Made by a program: the position numbers and the translations under genes. This document shows positions 41,666 through 50,185 of a stretch of DNA of 64,000 nucleotides, piece after piece. The stretch lies in the NCBI RefSeq assembly GCF_026625605.1, contig NZ_CP113054.1:4852938-4916937 (forward strand). The letters run 5' to 3'. The notes beneath the pieces were generated by a model, which saw only the letters and a list, made by a program, of their open reading frames with translations, searched no databases and was not told the origin of the DNA. Positions within the stretch are counted from its first letter, which is position 1. Every line of letters begins with the position of its first letter. This stretch comes from Luteolibacter sp. SL250 (GTDB lineage Bacteria > Verrucomicrobiota > Verrucomicrobiia > Verrucomicrobiales > Akkermansiaceae).

Positions 41666-44023
41666 ATGGGTTTTCCGCTCTCCTTCCTCCGCTCCGCCAC
41701 ACGCAGCATCCCGGCTTTCGTGGCTGCGGGCATTTCGTTTTCCTGTGTCAGCGCCCGGGCGGCTGAACCGGTGAGCGTGAAGGCCGCGGGAGCGGTCCCG
41801 TCGAAGGCCCAGCTCGCGGAGAGCTACAAGAAGGAGATCCTGCCGATCTTCACGACCTATTGCTACGACTGCCACGGTGACGGCTCGAAAAAGGGCGAGC
41901 TGGCGATGGACCACTACGCGGACATCGACGCGATGATCGCCGACCGGGATGTGTGGAAGCGCATCCGCGACCACATCGACTTCCGCCTGATGCCGCCACC
42001 GGATGAGGATGCCCCGGATGACGTGAACCGGAAGAAGCTCATTTCCTGGATCGATGATGCGGTGTTCCCCGTCGATCCGAACAACCCGGACCCGGGCCAC
42101 GTGACGCTCCGCCGCTTCAACCGGACGGAGTACCGCAACACCATCCGCGACCTGCTGGGGGTGAACGTGAACGTGGATGAGATCCTGCCCGCGGACGACA
42201 GCGGCTACGGCTTCGACAACATCGGGGACGTGCTCACGCTTTCCCCCGCGCACCTCGAGCGCTACCTGGAAGCGGCCCGTGTCGCGCTGAATCTGGCCAT
42301 CGATCTGGGCCCGCAGCGTCTTCCTCAGAGGGCCGTCAACGGCCAGGACTTCAAGGGCAATGGCAACCGTGACAAGGAAGGCTTCTATTTCTTCGCGAAT
42401 GCCGAGGCGTCCAGGGATTTCAAGCTGCCTCCGGGGCGCTACAAGTTCATGGTCCGCGCCGGTGCGGAGGCGATCGCCAAGGAGCCCGCCAAGATGGTCC
42501 TCCGCCTGGACGGCGTCGACGCCCACACCTGGGAGGTGAGGAACCTCCGCTCCAAGCTGGAGACCTACGAGACGGAGATCCGTGTGGAGGGGAAAGCCAA
42601 CACGAAGGTGGGCATCGCCTTCACCAACGACTTTTACGACGCCGCAAACCCCGACCCGAAGGAGCGTGACCGCAACCTGCTGCTGAAGCAGGTCATCGTG
42701 GAAGGCCCGCTCGACGGACCGCTGGCCCCACGTCCGGAGACCCACCGCAGGATCTATGGTGAAAGGGCCAACGGTCTGACGGACGACGCCTACATGGTGG
42801 AGGTCCTCAACCGCTTCGCCCGCCGCGCCTTCCGCCGCCCGGCGGAACCCGGTGAGATCGAGCGTTACCTCGCCTTCAACCGCATCGCCAAGTCCCAGGG
42901 CAAGCCGGTGGAGGAAGCGATCCGCCACGCGCTGGAGGCCATGCTGATCTCCCCGACGTTCCTTTTCCGGGAGGAACCCGGCATCGGCACGGCGAAAGGC
43001 GGCCGCCAGCTCATCTCCGAGCACGCCCTGGCCGCACGGCTGTCCTATTTCCTCTGGAGCACCATGCCGGATGACGAGCTGATGAAGCTGTCCAGCGCCG
43101 GGAAGCTGCGTGAGAACCTGCCCCAGCAGATCTCCCGGATGCTGGCGGACAAGAAGGCGGAGGCGTTCACCTCGAACTTCGCCGGCCAGTGGCTGCAGCT
43201 CCGCAACCTATCCGGCACCTTCCCCAACCGCTACCTGTTCCCGTCGTTCTACGACGACCGCCTGGCCCCGCTGATGCGGAAGGAGACGGAGATGCTGTTC
43301 GCAAACATCCTCCAGGAAAACCTGCCCGTGGACACCCTGCTGACGGCGGACTACACCTTCATCAACGACAAGCTGGCAAAGCACTACGGCATCGAGGGCG
43401 TGGAAGGCGGGGACTTCCGCAAGGTATCCCTGAAGGATTCACCACGGCGCGGCATCTTCGGCCACGGTTCCTTCCTGGTGTTGACCTCCTACCCGAACCG
43501 CACCTCACCCGTGCTGCGCGGCCAGTACATCCTGGAAAACCTCCTGCACACCCCGGCCCCGCCACCTCCTCCGAACGTGCCGCAGCTCACCGCCACCGGC
43601 GGCAGCAAGAAAAAGGAAAGCCTGCGCGAGCAGATGGAAAGACACCGGGATGATCCGGCGTGCGCGTCCTGCCACGCGCTCATGGACCCCATCGGCTTCG
43701 GCTTGGAGAACTTCGACGCCGTCGGACGCTGGCGGGAGAAGGAAGGCGCCAACCCCGTGAACGCCTCCGGCACGCTCGTCACCGGCCAATCCTTCGCCGG
43801 CCCGCAGGATCTGATGAAGATCATCTCCAGCGACAACCGCCATGCCTTCCACAAGGCGATGGCGGAAAAGCTCCTCACCTACGCCCTGGGCCGCGGTGTC
43901 GATTGGTATGACCGCCCCGCCGTTGAAAGCATCGTCTCGAAGACGGACGCCGGCGGCGGACGTTTCGGCCAACTGATCCAGGCGGTCGTCACGTCCGTGC
44001 CGTTCCAGTTCCGCCGCGACTGA
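41666..44023 (+). CDS. DUF1592/DUF1588-type secreted cytochrome-like protein
   Basis: The ATG at 41666 gives 785 aa with a signal peptide (RSATRSIPAFVAAGISFSCVSARAA). An N-terminal planctomycete-type cytochrome c domain has the haem motif CYDCH near residue 70. DUF1587 (TLRRFNRTEYRNTIRDLLGV), DUF1595, DUF1592 (FLFREEPG ... RLSYFLWSTMPDDEL), DUF1588 with a second CASCH (DPACASCHALMDPIGFGLENFDA) and DUF1585 follow. This order is known only from Planctomycetota, Verrucomicrobiota and a few relatives. It is followed 42 bp later by its usual partner, a DUF1552 protein. Confidence 0.92.
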   Translation: MGFPLSFLRSATRSIPAFVAAGISFSCVSARAAEPVSVKAAGAVPSKAQLAESYKKEILPIFTTYCYDCHGDGSKKGELAMDHYADIDAMIADRDVWKRIRDHIDFRLMPPPDEDAPDDVNRKKLISWIDDAVFPVDPNNPDPGHVTLRRFNRTEYRNTIRDLLGVNVNVDEILPADDSGYGFDNIGDVLTLSPAHLERYLEAARVALNLAIDLGPQRLPQRAVNGQDFKGNGNRDKEGFYFFANAEASRDFKLPPGRYKFMVRAGAEAIAKEPAKMVLRLDGVDAHTWEVRNLRSKLETYETEIRVEGKANTKVGIAFTNDFYDAANPDPKERDRNLLLKQVIVEGPLDGPLAPRPETHRRIYGERANGLTDDAYMVEVLNRFARRAFRRPAEPGEIERYLAFNRIAKSQGKPVEEAIRHALEAMLISPTFLFREEPGIGTAKGGRQLISEHALAARLSYFLWSTMPDDELMKLSSAGKLRENLPQQISRMLADKKAEAFTSNFAGQWLQLRNLSGTFPNRYLFPSFYDDRLAPLMRKETEMLFANILQENLPVDTLLTADYTFINDKLAKHYGIEGVEGGDFRKVSLKDSPRRGIFGHGSFLVLTSYPNRTSPVLRGQYILENLLHTPAPPPPPNVPQLTATGGSKKKESLREQMERHRDDPACASCHALMDPIGFGLENFDAVGRWREKEGANPVNASGTLVTGQSFAGPQDLMKIISSDNRHAFHKAMAEKLLTYALGRGVDWYDRPAVESIVSKTDAGGGRFGQLIQAVVTSVPFQFRRD

Positions 44024-44065
44024 AATTCCGAATAATTCTCCGTCCCACCCCTCTTACGCAAAGCC

Positions 44066-45367
44066 ATGAGTTCACGCCGCACTTTCCTCAAGGGCATCGC
44101 AGGCACCCTCGCCCTGCCGAGCCTCCAGTCGATCGTCAAAGCAGCCCCCGCCGTGGCGGCCGCCGCTCCCACCCGGCTTGGGTTCGTCTACATCCCGAAC
44201 GGCGTGAACCTGGACCTGTGGCAGCCGAAGGGCGCGGAGAACATCTCCGAGTCGCTCTCTCCGCTCTCCGGACTCCGCCAGCACTACTCCGTGATGCGTG
44301 GACTGGACCACAAGCACGCGAACTCCAACGGCGACGGCGGTGGTGACCATGCCCGCGCGAACGCCACTTTCCTCACCGGTGTGCAGGCGCGGAAGACCTC
44401 CGGCGCCGACATCAAGATCGGCGTCTCCGTTGACCAGGTGGCCGCCCAGCAGCTCGGCCACCTCACCCGCCTGCCCTCGCTCGAACTTTCCACGGACCCG
44501 CCCCGCCGCTCCGGCAACTGTGACTCCGGCTACTCCTGCGCCTACCAGTTCAACCTCGCCTGGCGGGGTGAGGCGACCCCGGCCCCGGCCGAGCGGGATC
44601 CACGGCTGGTGTTCGAGAAAATGTTCGGCTCTGGCGACCCGAAGGAAGATTCCCGCCGCAGGCTCTACCAGAAGAGCGTGCTCGACTTCGTCCTGGAGGA
44701 CGCGAAGCGCCTGAACAGCCGCCTCGACGGCACCGACAAGTCGAAGATGGATGAGTACCTCACCTCTGTCCGGGATGTGGAAAGCCGCATCCAGCAGGCG
44801 GAGAAATTCCGAGTCCAGGCACCGGAGGAACTCCGGCCCAACGGCGTGCCGGAAACCTACAAGGACCATATCCGCACCATGTATGACATGATGGTGCTGG
44901 CCTTCCAGACCGACAGCACCCGGGTCGCCACCTACCTCCTCGCCCACGACGGATCGAACCGCACTTTCGGCGAGATCGGCGTGACGGACGCCCACCACCA
45001 GCTCTCCCACCACCGGGGGGATCCGGAGATCCTCGCAAAGATCGCCCTCATCGACAAATTCTACATCGAGCAGTTCGCCTACTTCCTCGAGCGGATGCGC
45101 TCCATCAAGGAAGGCAGCGGCACCCTGCTCGACCACTCCATGATCGTCTTTGGAGGCGGCATCGCGGATGGCAACCGCCACAACCACAACGACCTCCCCA
45201 TCCTCCTCGCGGGTGGCGGCAACGGCACCCTCAAGCAGGGCCGCGTGATCGAGGCTCCGAAAGGCACCCCGACGACGAACCTCTACCTCTCCCTGCTCGA
45301 CCGTATGAACGTGAAGGCGGAGCGCATCGGTGACTCCAACGGAAAGCTCGAGTCCATCGCGTCCTGA
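44066..45367 (+). CDS. DUF1552 Tat-exported protein
   Basis: The 433-aa protein has a twin-arginine signal (SSRRTFLKGIAGTLALPSL). DUF1552 motifs are FVYIPNGVNLDLW, MRGLDHKHANSNGDGGGDHARANATFLTG, SVDQVAAQQLG and the DSTRVATYLLAHDG...HHQLSHHRGD block. DUF1552 and DUF1592 proteins nearly always occur together, and the family is thought to act in periplasmic substrate oxidation, but no activity is proved. Its stop is the first base of a 359-bp inverted-repeat element. Confidence 0.92.
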   Translation: MSSRRTFLKGIAGTLALPSLQSIVKAAPAVAAAAPTRLGFVYIPNGVNLDLWQPKGAENISESLSPLSGLRQHYSVMRGLDHKHANSNGDGGGDHARANATFLTGVQARKTSGADIKIGVSVDQVAAQQLGHLTRLPSLELSTDPPRRSGNCDSGYSCAYQFNLAWRGEATPAPAERDPRLVFEKMFGSGDPKEDSRRRLYQKSVLDFVLEDAKRLNSRLDGTDKSKMDEYLTSVRDVESRIQQAEKFRVQAPEELRPNGVPETYKDHIRTMYDMMVLAFQTDSTRVATYLLAHDGSNRTFGEIGVTDAHHQLSHHRGDPEILAKIALIDKFYIEQFAYFLERMRSIKEGSGTLLDHSMIVFGGGIADGNRHNHNDLPILLAGGGNGTLKQGRVIEAPKGTPTTNLYLSLLDRMNVKAERIGDSNGKLESIAS

Positions 45368-45725
45368 GTAAGGAGGGTGGACACTCCTGTCCACCAGCTG
45401 CAATGGCGAACAAAGGAGGAGAAGTTTTGGCTCTTTATCAAAGATCGGGGACATAAGGCATCGCTGCCATCATGCCCCTTAGTTTCTTGACCTGAATATA
45501 GGCCTGAAGGGTTACGCCCCCCTCCTAACCTCAAAAACCGCCTCATCCCCGATCCTTGGTGTAGACCCCAAGTTTTCAGTTTCCAGTTTTCAGGGAAGAA
45601 AGAAGGCTGATCGCGAATCTTTGAAGAAAGGCATCTCTCTTCCTTCGCGCTCTTTGCGCCTTTGCGGTGAATCTTTTCTGATTCGCCAATGCCGCCGGTG
45701 GACAAGAGTGTCCACCCTCCTTACT
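45367..45725. repeat. 359-bp element bounded by 44-bp inverted repeats, each containing a hairpin
   Basis: The left arm 45367-45410 and right arm 45682-45725 are near-identical inverted copies. Each contains its own perfect hairpin (left GGTGGACA-CTCC-TGTCCACC, right GGTGGACA-AGAG-TGTCCACC). The interior encodes nothing convincing. It holds other dispersed-repeat fragments, such as TTTTCAGTTTCCAGTTTTCAG split around 45570-45592 and CTCTTTGCGCCTTTGCGG near 45650-45667. Confidence 0.8.
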
Positions 45726-45800
45726 GGGAGCGAAGAAACCTCCTGCCTCGAGCCGTTGTCGGCGCTTCAATGCCCGCTCTTCCCACACGTTTTCCGTTCC

Positions 45801-46556
45801 TCAGCGGATCACGTGCTTGAAATAGAACTTTTTCGCTTTCCCGTCATCCTCCGCTTGGGGATGTGCTTGCCGGGGTTCCCTTACATTCACGATAGGGTGA
45901 TTTTTGAGGGTCTTCAACACCGGCGAGCGGTAGCCGAAGAGATCGGGGCTTGTCATCCAGTCCGGCGCGGCAGCGATCGTGTATAAGAACCCACCTGCCT
46001 CGATGGTCCGCTCATTCCCTCTGAACGCTTCCAGCGCAAAAGCAACGTCCCCCCGTTTGTTTGTCAGCTCGACAGTGAGTATATCGCCCTTCTTCGCGTA
46101 GGCACGTCCGGAGGCCACATTGGGCAGGGTTGCCGTCACCACCGGAGCCCCATTGAGGCATACCCGTGCCATATCGTCAGCCAAGACATAGATCGTCAGC
46201 GCATCCAACCGTGAGGCAGTGAAAGGAGTCCCATCCTTCTTCTTTCCCCGGATGGCCGAACGATCACTCGCCATTTCAAAGTCGAAAACCTGGTCGATCT
46301 CCCACTTGATGACATAGCGGCGGAACCGCTCGGAAAAGGGATCGTGCTCCCATTTTCCTCGAAGCACATATTTGCCCGGAAACCTGAGCGTCGCGGTGCC
46401 ATCGGCATTGATCCCCAAGTCGCGCCCGTCATCGACCCGCCACATCCCTGTCGCCGGATCATCTGCAGCAGGTTTCGGCTGCGCATGCAGCACCTGGAGC
46501 TGGCCGGCGAAGAACCAAGACAGGATCAGGAACAAAATTACGGGAGAATTTTTCAC
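45801..46556 (-). CDS. Exported hypothetical protein
   Basis: The 251-aa protein has a signal peptide (KNSPVILFLILSWFFAGQLQVLHA). It has two beta-rich parts: a lipocalin-like stretch about 35-115 (GMWRVDDGRDLGINADGTATLRFPGKYVLRGKW) and a second region where ALTIYVLADDMARVCLNG looks like a carbohydrate-binding fold. Not recognised. It lies 18 bp after the next minus-strand gene and is probably cotranscribed. Confidence 0.65.
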   Translation of the reverse strand: MKNSPVILFLILSWFFAGQLQVLHAQPKPAADDPATGMWRVDDGRDLGINADGTATLRFPGKYVLRGKWEHDPFSERFRRYVIKWEIDQVFDFEMASDRSAIRGKKKDGTPFTASRLDALTIYVLADDMARVCLNGAPVVTATLPNVASGRAYAKKGDILTVELTNKRGDVAFALEAFRGNERTIEAGGFLYTIAAAPDWMTSPDLFGYRSPVLKTLKNHPIVNVREPRQAHPQAEDDGKAKKFYFKHVIR

Positions 46557-46574
46557 AATAGGAGGATCCTCAGA

Positions 46575-46976
46575 TCAAGAATTGGCAGCAGGCTCCAAGA
46601 AACACAGCAAGTCCACCGCCGCCGCCAAACTCATATCCATGGATACATTCGCCGACAGGCGTTCGGTGAGATGGAAAAGGATGACCTGGCGCAGCGCTTC
46701 CGGCTCCTGGATACCTGATCCCAACAACTTTCCACAGGTCACATCGTGACTCCAAATCCCCATGAATTTTGCATTCCGGGGCTGGTTCCCCCCATCATCC
46801 ATGGGTCCGATATGGATCATCTGGCCCCTACTGTCCCAAGCCGAATAAATCCCTGCCTCAATGTCGGGTGATTCCATCGCACCCCCCGCTGCGACCGGAT
46901 CCATCCACCATTTCACCCCATCGTCCGCCTTCACTATAATAGGGAGAATCATCTCATATTTCGCCTCGATTGACAT
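46575..46976 (-). CDS. Hypothetical soluble protein
   Basis: The 133-aa protein has no signal and no membrane segment, and is not recognised. Notable runs are GVKWWMDP, ESPDIEAGIYSAWDSRGQMIHIGP and LFHLTERLSANVSMDMSLAAAVDLLCFLEPA. Codon use seems less GC-biased than its neighbours. It probably forms a two-gene operon with the exported protein downstream. Confidence 0.55.
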   Translation of the reverse strand: MSIEAKYEMILPIIVKADDGVKWWMDPVAAGGAMESPDIEAGIYSAWDSRGQMIHIGPMDDGGNQPRNAKFMGIWSHDVTCGKLLGSGIQEPEALRQVILFHLTERLSANVSMDMSLAAAVDLLCFLEPAANS

Positions 46977-47024
46977 GATGGAAAGAGGCTAGAACCTCAG
47001 CAACCCATTTGACAATGGGTTGCA

Positions 47025-47082
47025 ACTCCGGGCGGATTCGAACCCGCTGAACGGACTTCGCTGTCCTGTTGCCTTCCGGAGC
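47025..47082 (-). other. tRNA-like three-stem remnant
   Basis: On the minus strand GCTCCGG pairs with CCGGAGT, enclosing two hairpins: GGAC/GTCC, and a T-arm-like GCGG-GTTCGAAT-CCGC. At 58 nt it lacks a D arm and a normal anticodon loop, so it is not a working tRNA. It is 26 bp from tRNA-Gly. Confidence 0.4.
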
Positions 47083-47107
47083 AAAAAAAACCTCCCGGAT
47101 GGGAGAT

Positions 47108-47182
47108 TGGAGCGGGCGATGAGATTCGAACTCACGACATCCACCTTGGCAAGGTGGCGCTCTACCACTGAGCTACGCCCGC
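47108..47182 (-). tRNA. tRNA-Gly (anticodon GCC), CCA encoded
   Basis: Minus strand acceptor GCGGGCG/CGCCCGC, D arm GCTC/GAGC, anticodon loop TTGCCAA giving GCC, T loop TTCGAAT, discriminator T and genomic CCA. Confidence 0.96.
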
Positions 47183-47344
47183 GACGCTTGAATTGCGTGC
47201 GGCGGGACCTAACGACTTACCGCGACGGCTTGCAAGGGCTGATTCGCACCTGTTGGAATTTTTTCCGGATTTTCGATCCCGGGCATTTAAGGCTTCCGTC
47301 ATGGGGCGTGATCTTCCTTTTTAGTGGACCGAATCGACCCATCC

Positions 47345-49426
47345 ATGAAATTCCAAACCCGATACCTCATCCTTTCGCTCGTTGGAGCGGGCCTGATCTC
47401 CGCCCAAGCGGCGGAGGAATACGATCTCGTGATCTACGGCGGCACCTGCGCCGGCGTGATCTCCGCCGTGCAGGCGAAGAAGATGGGCAAGACGGCCATC
47501 ATCGTCGCGCCGGAGAAACACCTCGGCGGTCTTTCCTCCGGCGGTCTGGGCTTCACGGACACCGGCAACAAGGCGGTGATCGGCGGGCTTTCCCGCGACT
47601 TCTACCACCGCGTCTACATGCACTACCAGAAGCCGGAGGCCTGGAAGTGGCAGAAGAAGGACGAATACGGCAACAAGGGCCAGGGCACTCCGGCCATGGA
47701 CGGTGAGAACCGCACCATGTGGATCTTCGAGCCCCACGTGGCGGAGGCTGTCTTCGAGGACTACGTGAAGGAGTTCAACATCCCCGTCCACCGCGACGAG
47801 TGGCTGGACCGCGACAAGGGAGTCAAGAAAGAGGGAACGAAGATTACGGAGATCACCACGCTGAGCGGAAAGACCTACAGCGGGAAGATGTTCATCGACG
47901 CCACCTACGAAGGCGACCTGATGGCCGCGGCGAAGGTGGACTACCACGTCGGCCGGGAGGCCAACAGCCAGTATGGCGAGGAGCACAACGGCGTGCAGGT
48001 GGGCGTGCTCCACCACCGCCACCACTTCGGCGTGCTGAAGGACAAGATCTCCCCCTATGTCGTCCCGGGTGACAAATCCAGCGGCGTGCTGCCACGCATC
48101 AACCCCGGCGACCCGGGCAAGAAGGGCGAGGCGGACAAGGGCATCCAGGCCTATTGCTTCCGCATGTGCCTCACGGACCATGAGCCGAACCGCGTGCCTT
48201 TCAAAAAGCCCGCCAACTACGATCCGAAGCAGTACGAACTGCTCGCCCGCGTTTATGAAGCAGGCTGGACGGAGACCTTCGGCAAGTTCGACCCGATCCC
48301 GAACCACAAGACGGACACCAACAACCACGGTCCGTTCAGCACCGACAACATCGGCTACAACCATGAGTATCCCGAGGCTTCCTACGAGAAGCGGAAGGAG
48401 ATCATCCAGGAACACATCGACTACCAGCAGGGCTGGCTCTGGTTCGTCCAGAACGACCCGCGCGTGCCGGAAAACGTCCGCAAGGAAATGGCCCGCTGGG
48501 GTCTGCCGAAGGATGAATACACCGACAACGGCAACTGGTCCCCGCAGCTCTACATCCGCGAGGCGCGCCGCATGGTCGGGGCCTTCGTCATGACGGAGAA
48601 CGAGCTGCGCAAGAAGAAGCCGACTCCGGAATCCGTGGGCATGGGTTCCTACACCATCGACTCCCACAACATCCAGCGCTACATCACGCCGGAGGGTTAC
48701 GTGCAGAACGAGGGAGACATCGGCGTCTCCACCAACGGGCCGTACGAGATCGCCTACGGATCCCTGGTGCCGAAGAAAGGCCAGGCGGACAACCTGCTCG
48801 TCCCGGTCTGCGTCTCCAGCACGCACATCGCCTTCGGGTCCATCCGGATGGAGCCGGTGTTCATGATCCTGGCCCAGTCCGCAGCCACCGCCGCGGTCAT
48901 GGCCATTGATGACAAGAGCACCGTCCAGGACGTCCCCTACGCGAAGCTGCGCGAGCGCCTGCTCAAGGACGGCCAGATTCTGGAAGCCCCGCACCTCATC
49001 AAGGGCAAGCCGGTCAGTAAGCTGGAAGGCACCGTGGTCGATGACAACAACGCGAAGTTCGTGGGCGAGTGGTCCGAAGGCAAAGGCGGTGACTATGTCG
49101 CCCTCGCTTACCGCCACGACCAGAACGAGCGCGATCTGGGAACCAAGACCGCCCTCTTCGAGGCGAAGCTGCCGAAGGCCGGGAAATACGAAGTCCGCGT
49201 TTCCTATGCGGATCTCGCAAACCGCTCGACGAAGGCAAAGTTCATCATCGGCGCGAAGGGCGGCGACAAGGTGGTGACCGTCAACCAGCGCAAGAAGCCG
49301 GAGATCGACGGACTCTTCACCAGCCTCGGCACGTTCGAGTTCGGTGAGGACGCCCAGGTCACCCTCTCGAACGAAGGCTCCGACGGCCACGTCATCGCCG
49401 ACGCGGTCCAGTGGCTGCCGAAGTGA
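47345..49426 (+). CDS. Secreted FAD-dependent oxidoreductase with golvesin-like C-terminal domain
   Basis: The ATG at 47345 gives 693 aa with a signal peptide (KFQTRYLILSLVGAGLISAQAA). It then has an FAD-dependent oxidoreductase domain: dinucleotide site YDLVIYGGTCAGVISAVQAKKMGK, PEKHLGGLSSGGLGFTD, MFIDATYEGDLMAAA. The C-terminal 140 residues (VVDDNNAKFVGEWSEG ... VIADAVQWLP) are a golvesin/xanthan-lyase-type carbohydrate-binding module. Such proteins occur in verrucomicrobial polysaccharide loci. The electron acceptor is unknown. An intrinsic terminator follows. Confidence 0.88.
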   Translation: MKFQTRYLILSLVGAGLISAQAAEEYDLVIYGGTCAGVISAVQAKKMGKTAIIVAPEKHLGGLSSGGLGFTDTGNKAVIGGLSRDFYHRVYMHYQKPEAWKWQKKDEYGNKGQGTPAMDGENRTMWIFEPHVAEAVFEDYVKEFNIPVHRDEWLDRDKGVKKEGTKITEITTLSGKTYSGKMFIDATYEGDLMAAAKVDYHVGREANSQYGEEHNGVQVGVLHHRHHFGVLKDKISPYVVPGDKSSGVLPRINPGDPGKKGEADKGIQAYCFRMCLTDHEPNRVPFKKPANYDPKQYELLARVYEAGWTETFGKFDPIPNHKTDTNNHGPFSTDNIGYNHEYPEASYEKRKEIIQEHIDYQQGWLWFVQNDPRVPENVRKEMARWGLPKDEYTDNGNWSPQLYIREARRMVGAFVMTENELRKKKPTPESVGMGSYTIDSHNIQRYITPEGYVQNEGDIGVSTNGPYEIAYGSLVPKKGQADNLLVPVCVSSTHIAFGSIRMEPVFMILAQSAATAAVMAIDDKSTVQDVPYAKLRERLLKDGQILEAPHLIKGKPVSKLEGTVVDDNNAKFVGEWSEGKGGDYVALAYRHDQNERDLGTKTALFEAKLPKAGKYEVRVSYADLANRSTKAKFIIGAKGGDKVVTVNQRKKPEIDGLFTSLGTFEFGEDAQVTLSNEGSDGHVIADAVQWLPK

Positions 49427-49453
49427 TCCTTCCGGACCACCTCTGATCCATCC

Positions 49454-49483
49454 AAAGCGGAACGGGCGACCGTTCCGCTTTTT
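49454..49483 (+). terminator. Intrinsic terminator after the FAD oxidoreductase
   Basis: Perfect 12-bp stem AAAGCGGAACGG (49454-49465) and CCGTTCCGCTTT (49470-49481), 4-nt loop, ending in a short T-run. Confidence 0.9.
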
Positions 49484-49522
49484 CATTACCCGCACCGCCC
49501 CCCGACCGGAGGGAAGCAGCGC

Positions 49523-50101
49523 TTATTTGCCGAACCGGAAGCACCGCACAATGGCACGCCGGGCGGCGCCCATCTTCCCATCCCGTGCTGCCAGCCAATG
49601 ATAGAGGCAGGCCGTCGCCGCGACAAAGATGCCTGCCCTGAAAATCGTCAGTAGCAGACGGGACCCTTGGAGCCCGCCCTCCTGCAGAAAGTTGACCAGC
49701 AGGAAGAAGAGGACACAAAGCAGGCAGGCAACGCCCATCGCAATCAGACGATCCCGCCATGCCTTGGCACCCCGCAACGCCGCATGCCAATCCGCTACAA
49801 GGATGGCGGGAATGACGAGGACCGTGATCATCGCGGCGATCAGGGTACCACTCTCCGTCCATTCCCTCACAGGTATTCCGAAATGGATGGGCCTGCCACC
49901 GCTGCCTGCCCGCAGCTTCAGGTAGCGGACCGCTGTTCCCACGACCGGCACCATCATCCCCGCCAAGCAGCAGACCAGCCAGGCGAACCCATGCCGGGAA
50001 AAGTCACTCTCCCGGCGTGGCAGGAACACGCGGACGGCAGCGGCGGAGGCAGGTATGTGCACCCGACCCGCGGTTCCCTGACGTTTCTCCGGAATGGCCA
50101 T
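49523..50101 (-). CDS. Hypothetical membrane protein
   Basis: From the ATG at 50101 it has 192 aa (a longer frame starts at 50125). Four probable transmembrane segments: FAWLVCCLAGMMVPVVGT, LIAAMITVLVIPAILV, LIAMGVACLLCVLFFLLVNF and LLLTIFRAGIFVAATACLY. No known motif. It lies 84 bp downstream of the isomerase-like gene on the same strand. Confidence 0.65.
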   Translation of the reverse strand: MAIPEKRQGTAGRVHIPASAAAVRVFLPRRESDFSRHGFAWLVCCLAGMMVPVVGTAVRYLKLRAGSGGRPIHFGIPVREWTESGTLIAAMITVLVIPAILVADWHAALRGAKAWRDRLIAMGVACLLCVLFFLLVNFLQEGGLQGSRLLLTIFRAGIFVAATACLYHWLAARDGKMGAARRAIVRCFRFGK

Positions 50102-50185
50102 GGCTGTAACCTCCGTCAAATGCACCGGAACAGTCAGGGAAATCCTGCGCCCCCGGTGCCGGTGGCCGCAATCCCATCATCCGCA

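Noticed and set aside
45801..45986. Plus-strand ORF continuing out of the inverted-repeat element (45621-45986)
   Set aside because: It reads through the repeat end and the antisense of the exported hypothetical gene. Its peptide (RSLRLCGESF) is a known repeat-derived string.
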